64,000 nt of DNA from an uncultured Spirochaetales bacterium (GTDB lineage Bacteria > Spirochaetota > Spirochaetia > Sphaerochaetales > Sphaerochaetaceae), in the NCBI GenBank assembly GCA_949285905.1, contig CASDZV010000041.1, forward strand, positions 115,539-179,538. The letters are read 5' to 3'. Below, piece by piece: positions 9,901 through 18,357 of this stretch. A program made the position numbers and the translations under genes. Within the stretch, counting starts at the first letter, position 1. Every line of letters begins with the position of its first letter. A model generated the notes under the pieces. It was not told the DNA's origin, did no database searches, and was given only the letters and a program-made list of their open reading frames with translations.

Positions 9901-10448
9901 TTGATACAGAGGTTTACTCCAACACAGGTGGACAGGCTTCTAAGTCAACTCCTATGGCTGCTGTTGCTAAGTTCGCTAATGCTGGTAAGAAGGTTGGCAA
10001 GAAGAACATGGGCTTCATGATGATGAGCTATGGCCACGCATATGTCGCATCCATCGCTCTCGGATACAACAGACTCCAGGCTCAGAAGGCTCTGCAGGAA
10101 GCTGTATCTTATCAGGGACCATCAATTGTCTTCTGCTATGCTCCATGTATCAACCATGGTATCAACATGAGATATTCTCAGGTTGAGGCTAAGAAGGCTG
10201 TTGAAGCTGGCTACTGGCCACTCTATCGCTTCGATCCACGTCTTGAAGCTGGTAAGAGATTTGTCTGGGAGACAAAGCCAGCAACAGCTGATTACGAGGA
10301 GTTCATCAAGGGTGAGACAAGATACGCCTCACTGTATAAGACGAACCCAGAGCATGCAGATGAGCTCTTTGCTGCCGCTGCCGAGGATGCAAAGGAAAGA
10401 CTTGCATTCTACGAGAAGTGCGGTGAAGTTCTCGGATCAACAATCTAA
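6906..10448 (+). CDS. nifJ: Pyruvate:ferredoxin (flavodoxin) oxidoreductase
   Basis: Single-chain homodimeric PFOR of 1180 residues, matching the usual 1170-1190. It oxidises pyruvate with CoA to acetyl-CoA and CO2 and reduces ferredoxin in anaerobic metabolism. The N-terminal pyrimidine domain begins MVTIDGNTAAAHIAYAFSD and continues YPITPSSPMGE. Two ferredoxin-type clusters are CIQCNQCVQSCP near residue 689 and CQGCGVCVEACP near residue 745. The CAGCGETPY segment is near residue 815 and the thiamine-diphosphate site GGDGWAYDIGFGG is near residue 975. The frame is open upstream, but the ATG at 6906 follows AGGAG and matches the family start. Codon use is strongly biased, which suggests high expression. 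Confidence 0.97.
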   Translation: MADKKMVTIDGNTAAAHIAYAFSDVAAIYPITPSSPMGEYAEQWSSTGRENLWGKKVDIMEMQSEAGAAGAVHGALAAGALTTTFTASQGLLLMIPNMYKIAGEMIPTVFHVSARSLAAQSLSIFGDHSDVMACRNTGFAMTCASSIQETMDMALVAHLATLESQVPFLAFFDGFRTSHEIQKVEEISYDDIRSLVDEKYIERFRSRAQRPEHPMTKVAAQNEDVYFQGRETVNPYYDAVPGIVQKYMDKVAGVTGRQYHLFDYVGAPDATDVVIIMGSAADTFEWVVDYINKKGGKVGLVKVRLYRPFSANDFVACIPATAKRIAVMDRTKEPGALGEPLYEDVVTALAQQGRTGMKVIGGRYGLSSKDFTPTHAKAVFDFLSRDDAWHDFTVGINDDVTGRSIPVGDKIDVTPEGVVSCMFWGLGSDGTVGANKNSIKIIGDNTDMNAQAYFAYDSKKSGGITISHLRFGKGKLDMPWLIDHADFVACHNPAYIGRYDMLSALKENGVFLLNSQIPSDEVFEHLTKEMQEQIINKHIHFYNIDALDIARSVGLGSRINTVMQAAFFKIANVLPETEAIDLIKKYIKKTFLKKGEEVVNKNWAAVDGASAALVEVKVPATITKSYEPKRLIPDDADDFTKNVIERIMHLEGNDIPVSQMSFDGKLPTGTAKLEKRGVAAYVPHWDSTKCIQCNQCVQSCPHAAIRAKQITPEDMEKAPATFQAIKSNTKNDRGLLFKIQVYTEDCQGCGVCVEACPAKEKALELKPIAEERANGEIENCTFFEGLTYDNLDGLNMNTVKGLQFKQPLFEFSGACAGCGETPYVKMLSQICGERAVIANATGCSSIYSGTFPTIPYTKRADGRGPAWGNSLFEDNAEYGLGMRLAVDSNRNLLKIKCDELMAKGCSDALKAAIEKCYSLWEDTTEASITAQKEVQAVLAAEKAADAESQILLDKIVELQDYFSEKDVIIIGGDGWAYDIGFGGVDHVVASGKNVTILVLDTEVYSNTGGQASKSTPMAAVAKFANAGKKVGKKNMGFMMMSYGHAYVASIALGYNRLQAQKALQEAVSYQGPSIVFCYAPCINHGINMRYSQVEAKKAVEAGYWPLYRFDPRLEAGKRFVWETKPATADYEEFIKGETRYASLYKTNPEHADELFAAAAEDAKERLAFYEKCGEVLGSTI

Positions 10449-10468
10449 GGTTAAATCCTTGAACAATC

Positions 10469-10497
10469 GGAAAGGCAGTCTTCGGGCTGCCTTTTCC
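10469..10497 (+). terminator. UUCG-capped terminator after nifJ
   Basis: AAAGGCAG (10471-10478) pairs with CTGCCTTT (10487-10494). The inner T-G and C-G pairs close a TTCG tetraloop (10481-10484), and the stem is followed by TTTCCATTT. Confidence 0.92.
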
Positions 10498-10515
10498 ATT
10501 TAATGGTATTAACAT

Positions 10516-10543
10516 TTCACATTCTCTTGTTTTGGGATATACT
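10516..10543 (+). promoter_or_regulatory. Promoter for the nuclease operon
   Basis: TTCACA (10516-10521) lies 16 bases before TATACT (10538-10543). The expected start site leaves a short leader before the AAGGAG site of the 10580 gene. Confidence 0.6.
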
Positions 10544-10579
10544 ATAACGGCGCAGGCCTTTTGGGGAAAAGGAGACTGT

Positions 10580-10960
10580 ATGACAGTCATCATCACTCTT
10601 GATGACAAGCACGGCTACACCTTATTCGGCAAAAGGCTATCGCAGGACCTTAGTGTTGCTGAAGATATCATATCTTCCTTCGACCTCGTTTACATGTCGG
10701 AGTATTCGGCAGCGCAGTTCACAGATCGAAGCAAAATACTGACACCGATTCCAGCTGATATACCTCCGGATGCTGTTCTCTTCCTGGAAACAGAGGAAAT
10801 TCCTGATAATGCTGATTGTCTTATTGTCTACAGATGGAACAGACACTATCCATCGGACAGGAAATACAACCCGGCAAAATATTACTGGTACAAGAAGAGT
10901 TCTGTAAATTTTCCTGGCCGTTCGCACGACAGAATAACTAAGGAGGTATATACAAAGTGA
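10580..10960 (+). CDS. Small cytoplasmic protein paired with a surface nuclease
   Basis: A 126-residue soluble protein with no signal peptide. The ATG at 10580 follows AAAAGGAG, and an upstream in-frame start at 10532 lacks a site. It begins MTVIITLDDKHGYTLFGKR and contains a YRWNRHYPSDRKY segment. From memory it resembles a small family found next to nuclease genes in Firmicutes, sometimes labelled ribonuclease Z without visible support; no metallo-beta-lactamase motif is present here. Its end overlaps the nuclease start by four bases (GTGA), so the two are translationally coupled. A nuclease inhibitor or chaperone role is speculation from position only. Confidence 0.6.
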   Translation: MTVIITLDDKHGYTLFGKRLSQDLSVAEDIISSFDLVYMSEYSAAQFTDRSKILTPIPADIPPDAVLFLETEEIPDNADCLIVYRWNRHYPSDRKYNPAKYYWYKKSSVNFPGRSHDRITKEVYTK

Positions 10961-11895
10961 GAAAGCATATCTGGATTTACCTGTTTGCGGCTGTTCTTAT
11001 GTTTTCATCCTGTGATTTTCTTGGCTCTTTTCTTCCTGCAGAGGAAGAGACGGAGACAGAGGCGACGACAGGGACAGAAGCATTCATGAATCATGATGCT
11101 GTCATTTCCACATCGATGGATGATGAGGTGGCATTTATCCTTTACAATGACGGAGAGCCGGCTTTTGATGAAGAAGATGTAAGAGACGGAACGCCATATA
11201 TAGAGCTCTCAGATCTCGATGAGCTTGGTCGTGTCGGTGTTGTTCAAGGTTTGTTTGATATCACATCATTTCCTGATGATGACAGAGAAGCAATCGGCTC
11301 TGTCTATCCAACTGGATTCGAAGGCAATAATAATACCTATTCATTTCTGAACTACATCTACAACAGATGCCACCTGCTTGGTCATCAGTTCTCAGGACTC
11401 AATGCAGATGAAAGAAATCTCATCACAGGTACGAGATTCTTTAATATTGAAGGAAATCTTGCATATGAAAATATAGTTACGGACCACATGGAAACATTTA
11501 ATGGGGACGATTATCCAAAGCATCAGATTCTCATCAGGGTCACTCCGGATTTCCATGAAGACAATCTCCTTGCTCATGGTGAGATTTACGAAGCTGATTG
11601 TCTTCAGTGCGATGATATAGATTTCGCCGTCTATATGTTCAATAAGCAGCCTGGTGTCACTATTGATTACAGGACAGGGCAGAACTGGGCAAATACAGGG
11701 GAAAAGCCTATCGATCCATCAACACTTCCTGGTGCTACTGATTATGTCTACAGCGTAAGTGGTACCAGCTTCCATCTTCCTTCCTGCTGGCGTATTGATA
11801 CGATAGCAGAAGAGAATATCGTTGAGATCAAAGCGCCGCGTGATTACATGATAGATGCTCTTGATCTTGAGCCTTGCGGAAACTGTAAGCCATGA
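10957..11895 (+). CDS. DNA/RNA non-specific endonuclease lipoprotein
   Basis: A 312-residue protein with a lipoprotein signal (basic start, hydrophobic core, MFSSC lipobox, Cys near residue 19). An acidic linker rich in E and T follows, then a betabetaalpha-metal nuclease domain. The segment NRCHLLGHQFSG corresponds to the DRGHLLG catalytic motif of streptococcal EndA-type nucleases, with the catalytic histidine kept and the DRG replaced by NRC. The metal-binding asparagine region follows in NLITGTRFFNIEGN. It probably degrades extracellular DNA at the cell surface for scavenging or defence. It starts at GTG after AAGGAGG, overlapping the upstream stop. The C-terminal third contains CxxC-like cysteines and a YVYSVSGTSFHLPSC segment found after some surface nucleases. 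Confidence 0.8.
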   Translation: MRKHIWIYLFAAVLMFSSCDFLGSFLPAEEETETEATTGTEAFMNHDAVISTSMDDEVAFILYNDGEPAFDEEDVRDGTPYIELSDLDELGRVGVVQGLFDITSFPDDDREAIGSVYPTGFEGNNNTYSFLNYIYNRCHLLGHQFSGLNADERNLITGTRFFNIEGNLAYENIVTDHMETFNGDDYPKHQILIRVTPDFHEDNLLAHGEIYEADCLQCDDIDFAVYMFNKQPGVTIDYRTGQNWANTGEKPIDPSTLPGATDYVYSVSGTSFHLPSCWRIDTIAEENIVEIKAPRDYMIDALDLEPCGNCKP

Positions 11896-11955
11896 ATGGT
11901 CTGGAATTGCCCGATTATGTTTTTCTTTAGAGAGATTATCCTTTATATTTAAATT

Positions 11956-12258
11956 ATGAGCCGTGTTCGCGCAGATGTAGATACGTTTTATGGTGATTTC
12001 CCTGCAGATTTTGAATTCAATATCTCTGAGTCTGGAGATATTGATGGATTCTATTCTTTCATCGGTTATATAGGGAAATTCCATGGACAGATGACAGGGG
12101 AGGATTCCTTCAGAGTGGAAGGAGTCATCGACTCATATATAGGTACAATTGATTTCTCTATCTCCGGACGCTATGACGGGCATAGAGTCTACGGTGATGG
12201 CACTACAGATCACAAAGGCAAATTCACAGTAAAGGGTATTCTTGTTGGAGACGTTTGA
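11956..12258 (+). CDS. Beta-rich hypothetical protein, copy 1
   Basis: A 100-residue protein with no signal peptide, built of short beta segments with the pattern G-x-F-x-G followed by GxIDSxIGTIDFSISG. It resembles the product of the next gene in repeat pattern (a G-x-F-T/S-G module followed by a glycine-rich strand), so the two look like diverged duplicates. The ATG has only a weak purine stretch upstream. I do not recognise a function. A cytoplasmic antiparallel beta-sheet protein is the most that can be said. Confidence 0.55.
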   Translation: MSRVRADVDTFYGDFPADFEFNISESGDIDGFYSFIGYIGKFHGQMTGEDSFRVEGVIDSYIGTIDFSISGRYDGHRVYGDGTTDHKGKFTVKGILVGDV

Positions 12259-12532
12259 AGTATTTGTCAGGACACCATTTGGAAAGTACAGGGGAACACT
12301 GAATCTGAAACGGGAGGACAGCAGAGTTTCTGGTACTATCAGCTTCTTTCTCTTCTCGTCCGATTTCTTCGGGACCGCATCCGGAGATGCTGTTTCATTC
12401 TCCGGATGCATGGAAACATCCATCGGCAATGTCGATTATGAAGCTAATGCAACAGTTGCAGATGGGTGCATACAGGGAACAGCAAGAACACGGCTGGGTA
12501 CGATGTCATTTTCCTCAAAAGAAGGTAAATAG
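12242..12532 (+). CDS. Beta-rich hypothetical protein, copy 2
   Basis: A 96-residue protein starting at TTG (12242, or the next TTG) inside the end of copy 1, with AAAGGG upstream. The overlap of 17 bases implies coupled translation. The sequence VFVRTPFGKYRGTLNLKREDSR followed by SGTISFF and FFGTASG is like small Firmicute beta-sheet proteins of unknown function that begin with a TPxGKxxGTL motif (from memory). Function unknown. Confidence 0.55.
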   Translation: MLETFEVFVRTPFGKYRGTLNLKREDSRVSGTISFFLFSSDFFGTASGDAVSFSGCMETSIGNVDYEANATVADGCIQGTARTRLGTMSFSSKEGK

Positions 12533-12618
12533 CGAAAAAAAACATTATTTCTGAAAAAAATCCTATATGTACGGCAATTCAAAGCGGGTAGAGACTTTTA
12601 GCAGAGGTAAATCTAAAC

Positions 12619-13856
<1,238 letters not shown>

Positions 13857-13870
13857 AATCCATGAGGATA

Positions 13871-13900
13871 TGATGGCGGCTTGCCGCCATCATTTAGTTT
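13871..13900 (+). terminator. Strong intercistronic hairpin between mglB and mglA
   Basis: TGATGGCGGC (13871-13880) pairs with GCCGCCATCA (13883-13892), followed by TTTAGTTTTA. It probably terminates most transcripts after mglB or stabilises its 3' end, giving the excess of binding protein over ATPase and permease expected for such systems. Confidence 0.75.
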
Positions 13901-13924
13901 TAATGCACAGTTTGGAAGGATAAA

Positions 13925-15421
13925 ATGAGTGGGAAAACTGTACTTGAGATAAAGAATCTATCCAAATCCTTTGCCAAGAACAGGGTCCTTGATGGCATTA
14001 ATCTGACAGTGGAAGAAGGAACGGTCTGCGGCCTTATGGGAGAGAACGGCGCAGGTAAATCCACTATGATGAAATGCCTTTTTGGCATCTATGCGAAGGA
14101 TGAAGGACAGATTTCCCTTTTCGGGCATCCTATAGATTTCAAGAATCCAAAAGATGCTTTGGAAAATGGTGTAGCAATGGTGCACCAGGAGCTGCAGCAG
14201 TGCCTGGACCGTACTGTTATGGATAATCTTTTCCTTGGACGCTATCCGACAAAGGGCGGTATAGTAGACGAGGCAAGAATGCTGCAGGAAAGCAATAACC
14301 TTTTTGCACGCCTGAAGATGAATGTCAACCCGAAGACAGTTATGAGGACAATGTCCGTCTCTCAGCGTCAGATGGTTGAGATTGCAAAGGCTGTCAGCTA
14401 TGATGCCAAGCTCATCGTTCTCGATGAACCTACAAGCTCTCTGACAGAACGAGAGGTCAAGAAACTCTTCTCAATAGTCGATGATCTCAGAAAACAAGGT
14501 GTTTCCTTTGTCTATATTTCTCATAAGATGGATGAGATTTTTGAAATCTGTGATGATGTCGCAGTCCTCAGAGATGGAAAGATGATCTTCAAGAAGCATA
14601 TTGCCGACACAAACATGAATGAGCTCATCTCTGCGATGGTCGGCCGTTCACTGGACAAGCGTTTCCCTGATGTTGATAACACGCCAGGGGAGGAATATCT
14701 TGTCGTGAACAATCTCAGGACAAAGTATAATCCAGTGCTTCATGATATTTCATTCTCTGTCCGTCGCGGTGAGATTTTCGGATTGTATGGACTTGTCGGA
14801 GCTGGACGAAGCGAGCTTCTGGAAACACTTTTTGGTATCAGGACCATTGCCAGCGGAGAGGTTTCAGTCAATGGCAGAAAACTCCGTTTCCATTCGTCAA
14901 AAGATGCGATGGAGCATTCATTTGCTCTTGTAACTGAGGAACGGAAGCTCAATGGTATGTTCGGCAAGGATACAATCAGATTCAATACCACGATAACGAA
15001 TCTTGAAGCATATAAGACAATGCGTCTTCTCGATAACAAGAAGATGTATGAGGCAACGAACAGGGAAATTGCACAGATGAACACCAAGTGCGTTTCGCCG
15101 GATGAGCTTATCACAGCGCTTTCCGGAGGAAACCAGCAGAAGGTCATCATCGGCAAATGGATGGAGAGAGCGCCTGATGTATTCCTGATGGATGAGCCGA
15201 CGCGCGGTATTGATGTCGGTGCGAAGTATGAGATTTATCAGCTGATCATCAGAATGGCAAAGGAAGGGAAGACTATTATAGTCGTATCTTCTGAAATGCC
15301 GGAGATTCTTGGTATCACAAACAGGATTGCTGTCATGAGCAATCATCAGCTTGCGGGTATTGTGAATACCAAGGAGACAAATCAGGAAGAGCTTCTCAGG
15401 CTCTCAGCTAAGTACCTGTAA
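13925..15421 (+). CDS. mglA: Sugar ABC transporter ATPase MglA
   Basis: A 498-residue tandem ATPase of the ribose/galactose importer class. The first half has Walker A GENGAGKST near residue 40, signature MSVSQRQMVEIAKA and Walker B LIVLDEPTSSL. The second half has a degenerate P-loop GLVGAGRSE near residue 290, signature LSGGNQQKVIIGKW near residue 400 and Walker B FLMDEPTRGID. It begins after GGAAGGA and sits between mglB and mglC. It energises sugar import by the complex. Confidence 0.96.
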   Translation: MSGKTVLEIKNLSKSFAKNRVLDGINLTVEEGTVCGLMGENGAGKSTMMKCLFGIYAKDEGQISLFGHPIDFKNPKDALENGVAMVHQELQQCLDRTVMDNLFLGRYPTKGGIVDEARMLQESNNLFARLKMNVNPKTVMRTMSVSQRQMVEIAKAVSYDAKLIVLDEPTSSLTEREVKKLFSIVDDLRKQGVSFVYISHKMDEIFEICDDVAVLRDGKMIFKKHIADTNMNELISAMVGRSLDKRFPDVDNTPGEEYLVVNNLRTKYNPVLHDISFSVRRGEIFGLYGLVGAGRSELLETLFGIRTIASGEVSVNGRKLRFHSSKDAMEHSFALVTEERKLNGMFGKDTIRFNTTITNLEAYKTMRLLDNKKMYEATNREIAQMNTKCVSPDELITALSGGNQQKVIIGKWMERAPDVFLMDEPTRGIDVGAKYEIYQLIIRMAKEGKTIIVVSSEMPEILGITNRIAVMSNHQLAGIVNTKETNQEELLRLSAKYL

Positions 15422-15433
15422 GGAGAAGGGATT

Positions 15434-17119
15434 ATGGCAGATATCCAGGAAAAAGGGTTCGTGACCCTTGAGGAGAATAAGAAAGTCCAGGAGTACTCTG
15501 AGAAGCTGCGCGCACTCAGGGAACACGGAGTCAAGAAGATAAGTGATGCGAAGATTGAGATAGCGTCACTGAAGAAAAACAAGCTTGTCGACGAAGCTGA
15601 GAAATCGAAACGCATTGCTGAACTTGGCAGGGAGATTGAAGATGCTAAAGTGGTCGAGGCCAAGAATAAGGCTGAGATAGCCGCGCTCTCCAAAGAAGCA
15701 GTGAAGTATGTCAATGTGGTTTCGAAAGATATCGAGGCTGCTGTCAATGCAAAGCAGAACAAGCGCATTGAAGGTGCCAAGGCCTATTACGCCAAGGAAG
15801 TTGCTGAGATCAAGCAGGCAGGAAAGCAGAGGGAGGACGAAGTAAGAGCACGCCTCTCTGGTGGGGATCCGCAGATGCTCAAGAGCGAGATTGAGATCTG
15901 CCGCTACGAGTTGAAGAGTGCGCTTTACGATTCAAAGTCCCGCTTCAAGGACCAGCTTGATAAAGCAAAAGCTGCAAAGCATCAGGCATTTGTAGATCAC
16001 ATCCAGAAGAACAGGGAGCTCAGAAACGGCAAGTCTGCTTTTGGTGAAGATATGCAGATGAAGTGGAAGAACTTCATAAGGAACTTCACTCCTTCTTCAT
16101 TCTTCCTCGCAAATGGTCTCTATATTGCTATTATTGTATTCTTCATTGTCTGTATCATCGCGGCGCCTCTGATGGGATCTGGAAACCTTCTGTCACTGCC
16201 TAATATCCTCACAATCCTCGAGCAGGCATCGACGAGAATGTTCTATGCACTTGGTGTCGCGGGTCTTATCTTGCTGGCAGGTACGGACCTCTCAATCGGA
16301 AGAATGGTTGCATTGGGTTCTGTTACCACAGGTCTCATCCTGCATCCGGGTATGAATATTGTTGCTCTTTTCGGTCTTCCGACATGGGATTTCTCTGCCC
16401 TTCCGATGGGCGTCAGGGTATTGATGGCGCTTTCGCTTGCTGTTGTTCTCTGTGTGTTCTTCAGTGCCGTAGCTGGATTCTTCACAGCACGTTTCAAGAT
16501 GCATCCATTCATCTCCACAATGGCGAACCAGCTCATCATTTATGGTATGCTCTTCTATGGAACATCAGGAACACCTGTCGGATCAATCGACAGTGGTATC
16601 AGAAGCCTTATTGGCGGACGCTGGACAATCGGAGTTCTTAATGGGCAGCTGATAACATTCCCGAAGCTCATCATCCCGGCTGTCATCGCCATCATTGTTG
16701 CATGGATTATCTGGAATAAGACGACATTCGGAAAGAACATGTACGCTGTAGGCGGCAACTCTGAAGCAGCCGCTGTATCCGGTATCTCAGTATTCTGGGT
16801 AACAGTCGGCGTCTTCATCATGGCCGGTGTCTTCTATGGCTGCGGCTCATTCCTTGAGGCATTCCGGGCTAACGCCTCTGCTGGTACGGGACAGGGATAC
16901 GAAATGGATGCTATTGCGGCCTGTGTTGTAGGTGGTATCTCATTCAATGGCGGTATCGGAAAGATCGGAGGCGCCGCAATCGGTGTTGTCATCTTCACAT
17001 CTCTCACATACTGTCTTACGTTCCTCGGTATCGATACAAACCTGCAGTTCGTTTTCAAAGGCTTCATCATTCTTGCTGCTGTATCACTCGACAGTATCAA
17101 GTATCTGAAGAAAAAATGA
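15434..17119 (+). CDS. mglC: Sugar ABC transporter permease MglC with N-terminal coiled-coil extension
   Basis: A 561-residue protein in which the last 340 residues are a normal MglC permease (BPD_transp_2, about eight to ten spans from residue 224). The permease part includes LAGTDLSIGRMVALGS and AVGGNSEAAAVSGI. The first 215 residues are highly charged, rich in K, E and A, without membrane segments, and have long heptad-like helices. Standard MglC is about 336 residues. The extension is in frame with no ribosome site or good start near residue 215, so it appears to be a true fusion. It lies in the cytoplasm before the first membrane span. The family function is galactose-type sugar uptake; the role of the extension is unknown. 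Confidence 0.9.
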   Translation: MADIQEKGFVTLEENKKVQEYSEKLRALREHGVKKISDAKIEIASLKKNKLVDEAEKSKRIAELGREIEDAKVVEAKNKAEIAALSKEAVKYVNVVSKDIEAAVNAKQNKRIEGAKAYYAKEVAEIKQAGKQREDEVRARLSGGDPQMLKSEIEICRYELKSALYDSKSRFKDQLDKAKAAKHQAFVDHIQKNRELRNGKSAFGEDMQMKWKNFIRNFTPSSFFLANGLYIAIIVFFIVCIIAAPLMGSGNLLSLPNILTILEQASTRMFYALGVAGLILLAGTDLSIGRMVALGSVTTGLILHPGMNIVALFGLPTWDFSALPMGVRVLMALSLAVVLCVFFSAVAGFFTARFKMHPFISTMANQLIIYGMLFYGTSGTPVGSIDSGIRSLIGGRWTIGVLNGQLITFPKLIIPAVIAIIVAWIIWNKTTFGKNMYAVGGNSEAAAVSGISVFWVTVGVFIMAGVFYGCGSFLEAFRANASAGTGQGYEMDAIAACVVGGISFNGGIGKIGGAAIGVVIFTSLTYCLTFLGIDTNLQFVFKGFIILAAVSLDSIKYLKKK

Positions 17120-17131
17120 TTATCCTTCCTT

Positions 17132-17170
17132 GAGAAATGGCTGGGCAATCTGCTCAGCCATTCTCTTTGC
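17132..17170 (+). terminator. Terminator-like hairpin covering the start region of the next gene
   Basis: A near-perfect 15-bp stem (17132-17147 with 17151-17165, one bulged A and one G-T pair) has a three-base loop and is followed by TTTGCTGCTT. It lies between mglC and the ATG at 17176. It looks like a terminator for mglBAC but leaves no room for a free ribosome site on the following gene. Confidence 0.75.
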
Positions 17171-17175
17171 TGCTT

Positions 17176-18165
17176 ATGAGAAAACTTCTTCCAGTCATTC
17201 TTCTTGTTTTTTTATTCGTCTCCTGCCATTCCGAGAAGGAATTGAAGATAGGAGTCGCTGTCTATGATTTCCAGGATTCTTTCATAACGGAAGTGCGTGA
17301 AGCAATCATGGAATGCAGCGAGAATGATATCCCTGTCACTATTGTAGATGCAGCAGGAAAACAGCAGACGCAGAACGAACAGATTGAGAGATTTATCAAC
17401 AATGGCTACTCAGCCATCATTGTTAACTCTGTGGACAGGACCGCCTCTGGCGTCATCATCGAGAAATGCAGGCAGAGCAATGTGCCACTTGTGTTCTTTA
17501 ACAGAGAACCTGTCCGCGATGATATGGCAAAGTGGGACAAAGTTTATTATGTAGGCGCCAGAGCAGAGGATTCAGGGCGTATGGCTGGTGAGTTGATGGC
17601 AGAGTACTGGGAGTTGTATCCTCATGCGGACCGTAATGGTGATGGAGCGATGCAGTTTGTTGTGATCAAGGGAGAGACAGGGCATCAGGATACAGAGCTC
17701 AGGACCGAGTACTTCATTGATACGCTTCTGGAAAAGGGGCTCCGTCTTGAGAAAGTTCATGAGGATACCGGTGACTGGACACGCAGCGGCGGATATAGTG
17801 TTATGACATCAATGCTCCTTCGTTCGGGAGATCGCATTGAGGCAGTCTTCGCAAATAATGATGATATGGCACTAGGTGCACTGGAAGCGCTGCAGGAGTA
17901 TGGCTATTTCAGTACAAAGGGCTTCATGCCTGTCATCGGAATTGACGGCACTCCAGTTGGCCAGGCCGCTCTTGATAACGGAATGCTTCTTGCTACAGTC
18001 TTCAATGATGCCGGAAATCAGGCAAAAGCTGCATACAGAATCGCTGCGGCGCTTGCAGAAGGCAGGGAACCTGTATCTGAAGCAATTGGTTATGACATTG
18101 TTGACGGTCGTTATGTGTGGATACCATACCGCCCGATGCCCGGCAGACTTCTGCAGGATAGATGA
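17176..18165 (+). CDS. Second galactose-binding-type lipoprotein (MglB paralogue)
   Basis: A 329-residue periplasmic-binding protein with a lipoprotein signal (MRKLLPVILLVFLFVSC, Cys at residue 17). The body aligns by eye with MglB: PLVFFNREPVRDDMAKWDKVYYVGA, a calcium-type loop ADRNGDGAMQF, and the ligand residues AVFANNDDMALGALEAL and VIGIDGTP. The frame is open from 17137, but the ATG at 17176 puts the lipobox in the right place. It has no obvious ribosome site and starts just after a strong hairpin. A lipid-anchored binding protein beside a two-component system, convergent with it, suggests a sensing rather than a transport role, as in clostridial XylFII with LytS/YesN; this is inference. 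Confidence 0.82.
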   Translation: MRKLLPVILLVFLFVSCHSEKELKIGVAVYDFQDSFITEVREAIMECSENDIPVTIVDAAGKQQTQNEQIERFINNGYSAIIVNSVDRTASGVIIEKCRQSNVPLVFFNREPVRDDMAKWDKVYYVGARAEDSGRMAGELMAEYWELYPHADRNGDGAMQFVVIKGETGHQDTELRTEYFIDTLLEKGLRLEKVHEDTGDWTRSGGYSVMTSMLLRSGDRIEAVFANNDDMALGALEALQEYGYFSTKGFMPVIGIDGTPVGQAALDNGMLLATVFNDAGNQAKAAYRIAAALAEGREPVSEAIGYDIVDGRYVWIPYRPMPGRLLQDR

Positions 18166-18169
18166 AGAA

Positions 18170-18197
18170 GGCAGTGTCCGGGGTTGAGAACACTGCC
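18170..18197 (+). terminator. Hairpin after the second binding-protein gene
   Basis: GGCAGTGT (18170-18177) pairs with ACACTGCC (18190-18197) around a 12-base loop. There is no T-run, so it is a weak terminator or an mRNA 3'-end hairpin in the space between converging genes. Confidence 0.5.
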
Positions 18198-18357
18198 GTA
18201 AGGGAATAATGACCAATGCTCTCCTCTGCGAGCGTCCTGCAGTATGGATTCAGCATGGCTTCTGCCGGACAGGTGATGAATGGCGCCATCACTTACTATA
18301 TATACGCGTTAAGTCTGCATTTCGGTTAACATTTCACAGAAAAAAAGAAAATTCTTC

